From contig USHW01000053.1 in assembly GCA_900554545.1 (NCBI GenBank), positions 1-14,988 of the forward strand: a stretch of 14,988 nt of DNA. Direction: 5' to 3'. Within the stretch, counting starts at the first letter, position 1; the number at the start of each line of letters is the position of its first letter. The position numbers and the translations under genes are program-made. This stretch comes from an uncultured Prevotella sp. Lineage in GTDB: Bacteria > Bacteroidota > Bacteroidia > Bacteroidales > Bacteroidaceae. The notes beneath the pieces were generated by a model. The model did not search any database and was not told where the DNA came from. It saw only the letters and a program-made list of their open reading frames with translations. This document shows, in pieces, positions 13,060 through 14,988 of the stretch.

Positions 13060-13179
13060 AAGCCCCCTCCCAACCTCCCCGAGGGGAGGGGACAGAATGT
13101 CTTTCTTGCTGATATTGCGAATGTCAAGCAGACTATTGCCAGCCAAACTCCTCCCCTCGGGGAGGTAGGGAGGGGGCTT
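13060..13179. repeat. C-rich inverted doublet (REPIN-like layout)
   Basis: Two 32-base copies (13060-13091 and 13148-13179) lie in inverted orientation with two mismatches and 56 bases between them. Each contains its own hairpin (cctcccc/ggggagg). The doublet fills the gap between the acyl-CoA synthetase start and the cupin gene stop. Confidence 0.85.
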
Positions 13180-13186
13180 CAAAAAC

Positions 13187-13741
13187 TCAGAATATCACCG
13201 CCAGGAACTTCACTGCCTTGCCGTCGAGGGCGCGCATGCAGTGAGGCTGCGAGGCATCGAAGTATATGCTGTCGCCTTCTGACAGCTGAAGGGTCTTCTT
13301 GCCGATAGTTATTTCGAGTCGGCCTTCGGTCACCATGTCGAACTCTTGTCCCTGATGTGAGTTCTTTTCGAGAGGAGTGCCGTCGGGCTTAGGCTCTACG
13401 AGCACCATGAAAGGCTCTGCCGTGCGGCCGCGGAAGCCGCTTGCCAGGCTCTGATACTTGTACGCCTTGCGCCTTTCAACGCTCTTTCCCTGCCCCTTGC
13501 GGGTAAGGAAATACATGCTCATGTGAGGCTCTTCGCCGAACAGGAGCACGTCCAACGCTATGCCGTATTTCCTTGAAATCTTCTGCATTGAGCTGATAGA
13601 AAGCTCTGCTTCGCCGTCTTCAGCTTTCAGATATGCCTCAAGAGAGACGCCGCACAGGTCGGCAACGTCTTGCGCCGGTATGTCAAACACGTCGCGTAAC
13701 CCCTTCAACCGTTCGCCTATTTGCTTTATTGCATCTTCCAT
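13187..13741 (-). CDS. XRE-type HTH transcriptional regulator with C-terminal cupin
   Basis: The 184-residue protein has an XRE helix-turn-helix at about 7-65 (IGERLKGLRDVFDIPAQDVADLCGVS ... ISRKYGIALDVLLFG) and a small cupin_2 barrel at ~115-183 (SHQGQEFDMVTEGRLEITIGKK, then EGDSIYFDASQPHCMRAL). Such two-domain proteins usually act as repressors or activators that sense a small metabolite in the cupin. The metal-type His/Glu pattern is partly kept (His128, Glu132, His171). The downstream acyl-CoA synthetase is the obvious target, by position. It has a promoter of the same form as aroQ. The ligand is unknown. Confidence 0.9.
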   Translation of the reverse strand: MEDAIKQIGERLKGLRDVFDIPAQDVADLCGVSLEAYLKAEDGEAELSISSMQKISRKYGIALDVLLFGEEPHMSMYFLTRKGQGKSVERRKAYKYQSLASGFRGRTAEPFMVLVEPKPDGTPLEKNSHQGQEFDMVTEGRLEITIGKKTLQLSEGDSIYFDASQPHCMRALDGKAVKFLAVIF

Positions 13742-13769
13742 TTAGTAACTGTTTTAGTTGTAATTGCGA

Positions 13770-13800
13770 CAAAAGTACAAAGAAAATGCCAATAAACGAA
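13770..13800 (-). promoter_or_regulatory. Promoter of the XRE-cupin gene
   Basis: On the minus strand TACTTTTG (13770-13777) matches TAnnTTTG; TTCG (13797-13800) is 19 bases upstream. The leader to the ATG is ~25 bases and AT-rich. The nearby imperfect dyad aactgttttagtt (13747-13759) may be an operator, weakly supported. Confidence 0.75.
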
Positions 13801-13838
13801 ATTTTTATAAGAAAAAGATTGGATATTGATTGTTGTTT

Positions 13839-14004
13839 AGGAGTTAAAGAAGTTAAGGGAGTTATCGCTCGCTGCGCTTGCTAAGGAGTTAAAGACATTA
13901 CCTTTGTTAGCAGACAAGTAACGAGGGACAAGCAGACAAGGCATTTGTCTTTAACTCCTTAGCGAGCGCAGCGAGCGATAACTCCCTTAACTTCTTTAAC
14001 TCCT
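13839..14004. repeat. 58-bp inverted doublet of the GGAGTTAA-type element
   Basis: Arms 13839-13896 and 13947-14004 are complementary over 58 bp with one mismatch; the loop is 50 bases. The arms combine tandem agttaaag-type units with a cgctcgctgcgc-like block. The tail aaggcatttgtctttaac (13938-13955) is the reverse complement of the tail at 7867-7884. The loop holds the second GCAGAC-rich repeat (13910-13939). More tandem units continue to ~14038. With the promoter at 13770, this fills the 304-base gap between the cupin and proC genes; no gene is hidden there. Confidence 0.9.
13910..13939. repeat. GCAGAC-rich dispersed repeat, copy 2
   Basis: Second copy of the element at 4376-4405, with two gcagac units; here it forms most of the loop of the 58-bp inverted repeat. 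Confidence 0.6.
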
Positions 14005-14045
14005 AATAACAACTTCTTTAACTCCCGAATATCTCTAACTGCTTT

Positions 14046-14825
14046 CTAATCAACCAACCCCCTAATCACGGCATTGGTAAATCCGGCGCGTTCCATGGCG
14101 TTAAGTCCGCGTATGGTGATGCCGCCGGGCGTAGTCACTTTGTCTATTTCGGCCTCGGGGTGGCCGCCGCTTTCCTGCAACAAGGCCACCGCTCCCTTGA
14201 CCGTTTGCAGCACTATGTCGCGCGCCGCGGCTGCCTTGAAGCCTAACTGCACGCCGCCTTCCGTCGAAGCCCTTACGTAACGCATGGCGTAAGCTATGCC
14301 GCAAGAGGCTAAGGCGGTGCCGGCCGGCAGCAGCCGCTCTTCGATGAGCATTGTGCTGCCTACATGTGAAAACAGGTTTTCTATGCTTTCAGTGCTTTCC
14401 TTGTCGCCGTTTACGCTGACAATGAATGTCATCGAGCAGCCCAAAGCCGCCGCGATGTTCGGCATTGCGATGAAGATTGAGGGGCAAGTGCCGTCCTCGC
14501 GCACGAACATTGCCTCCAAATCTTTGCCCGAAACGCCTGCCGCCACTGATACAACGGCCTGCGCCGCATAGTCGAGCGATGGCATAATACCGTCAACAAC
14601 CTGCTTTACGAGCCACGGTTTCACGGCCAGTATAACCACGTCGGCACCCTTTACGGCCTCCGCATTGTCAGTAGTGGCGTTGCAGCCGAGCTGCCTGAAC
14701 CTGTCGAGCGTTGCCTCGTGACAGGCCGTAACCGTAATGTCGGTGGCGCTGAACGCACCGCTTTTCACAAAGCCTTCGGCCAAAGCGCCGCCCATCGCGC
14801 CGCCGCCTATAACTGTTATCTTCAT
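14046..14825 (-). CDS. proC: Pyrroline-5-carboxylate reductase
   Basis: ProC reduces 1-pyrroline-5-carboxylate to L-proline with NAD(P)H, the last proline step. I place the start at 14825 (MKITVIGGGAMGG); a 10-codon upstream extension rich in Arg is less likely. The 259-residue product has the Rossmann motif GGGAMGG (7-13), VVILAVKPW (63-71), SVAAGVSG (93-100), the substrate region AMPNIAAALGCS (119-130), where the usual Arg before MPN is replaced by Ala, and the C-terminal TTPGGITIRGLNAME. Length fits the family (~260-270). It is separate from proBA, with its own promoter-like box upstream, but completes the pathway within the window. Confidence 0.95.
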   Translation of the reverse strand: MKITVIGGGAMGGALAEGFVKSGAFSATDITVTACHEATLDRFRQLGCNATTDNAEAVKGADVVILAVKPWLVKQVVDGIMPSLDYAAQAVVSVAAGVSGKDLEAMFVREDGTCPSIFIAMPNIAAALGCSMTFIVSVNGDKESTESIENLFSHVGSTMLIEERLLPAGTALASCGIAYAMRYVRASTEGGVQLGFKAAAARDIVLQTVKGAVALLQESGGHPEAEIDKVTTPGGITIRGLNAMERAGFTNAVIRGLVD

Positions 14826-14871
14826 ATCCCAAAGCGTATTTTCACGCCGCCGCACTGCGCAGCGGCATCTG

Positions 14872-14879
14872 CAAAAATA
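14872..14879 (-). promoter_or_regulatory. Likely -7 box of proC
   Basis: TATTTTTG on the minus strand matches TAnnTTTG; no clear TTTG box lies 19-21 bases upstream, where a tandem tract (aaaattaagagttaagaatt, 14891-14910) occurs. The leader of ~45 bases contains a GC-rich gccgc/gcggc hairpin near 14847-14865. Confidence 0.5.
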
Positions 14880-14946
14880 CGGAAAAATTGAAAATTAAGA
14901 GTTAAGAATTGAGAAAATATGATTTGCTACATGTCCACAGGTTGTT

Positions 14947-14988
14947 TCAATCGAGGCTCTCGGTAACTGTCATGCCGCGCTCCGCCGC
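14947..14988 (-). CDS. Possible C-terminal end of an upstream gene
   Basis: On the minus strand an open frame enters from the right edge and stops at 14947 (AAERGMTVTESLD). Only 13 codons are visible and I do not recognise them. Bacteroides relatives often have arginine genes upstream of proC, but these residues do not confirm one. Another frame is also open, so this is weak. Confidence 0.25.
   Translation of the reverse strand, partial: AAERGMTVTESLD

Noticed and set aside
13633..13884. Small plus-strand frame reading through the repeat (LGVKEVKGVIAR)
   Set aside because: It overlaps the cupin gene's start and promoter, then translates the tandem repeat; no coding support.
599..14040. CRISPR array
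   Set aside because: Repeats are hairpins or tandem units without evenly spaced unique spacers, and no cas genes are present.
14826..14855. 10-codon N-terminal extension of ProC (MRRRENTLWD)
   Set aside because: The Rossmann strand starts at MKITVIGGG, the normal beginning, and the extension lies in a GC-rich leader hairpin.

Overview
The window looks like a chromosomal segment from a member of the Bacteroidales, most likely Prevotellaceae. The evidence is a SusE/SusF-type starch-binding protein, an alpha-amylase ending in a type IX secretion (T9SS) sorting tail, an ArgF'-type N-succinylornithine carbamoyltransferase (known from Bacteroidetes), promoters of the Bacteroidetes form (TTTG-like box, 19 bases, TAnnTTTG), coding DNA of fairly high GC, and intergenic spaces packed with short palindromic repeats. 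No phage, integron, CRISPR array, tRNA or rRNA was seen.

Layout. 1-3150: starch-use region on the plus strand, with the C-terminal end of a SusE/SusF-like protein, a strong terminator, a gene-free stretch holding repeats, and a secreted GH13 alpha-amylase closed by a 21-bp hairpin. 3220-5674: five minus-strand features of housekeeping or envelope type, namely a DUF4878-like lipoprotein, a YiiX-like papain-fold lipoprotein, a SAM-dependent O-methyltransferase and aroQ (type II 3-dehydroquinase). 5762-6685: xerD on the plus strand, divergent from aroQ, with promoters that face each other. 6885-7826: an auxin-efflux-carrier (AEC) transporter, probably frameshifted near its end. 8033-11121: proB-proA-argF', in that order on the minus strand. 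11375-13741: an AMP-forming acyl-CoA synthetase downstream of an XRE-cupin regulator. 14046-14825: proC.

The proline route is complete here: ProB and ProA make glutamate semialdehyde/pyrroline-5-carboxylate and ProC reduces it to proline. ArgF' adds the carbamoylation step of the succinylated arginine route, so the right half is a glutamate-to-proline/arginine cluster. The acyl-CoA synthetase and XRE-cupin pair sits inside this cluster.

The least ordinary content is intergenic. At least three repeat families recur: (a) AAAAGG/CCTTTT hairpins at three loci; (b) tandem GGAGTTAA-like elements with a conserved CAAATGCCTT tail at three loci, two of them arranged as near-perfect 40-58 bp inverted doublets; (c) C-rich CCTCCC/GGGAGG hairpins at five loci, two of them inverted doublets. 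The doublets resemble REPINs (paired inverted REP sequences) in architecture, but no transposase is present here. Other points worth a check are a single-base deletion in the AEC gene, Ser at the specificity position of ArgF', and 5' ends of xerD and aroQ that should overlap on a shared palindrome.
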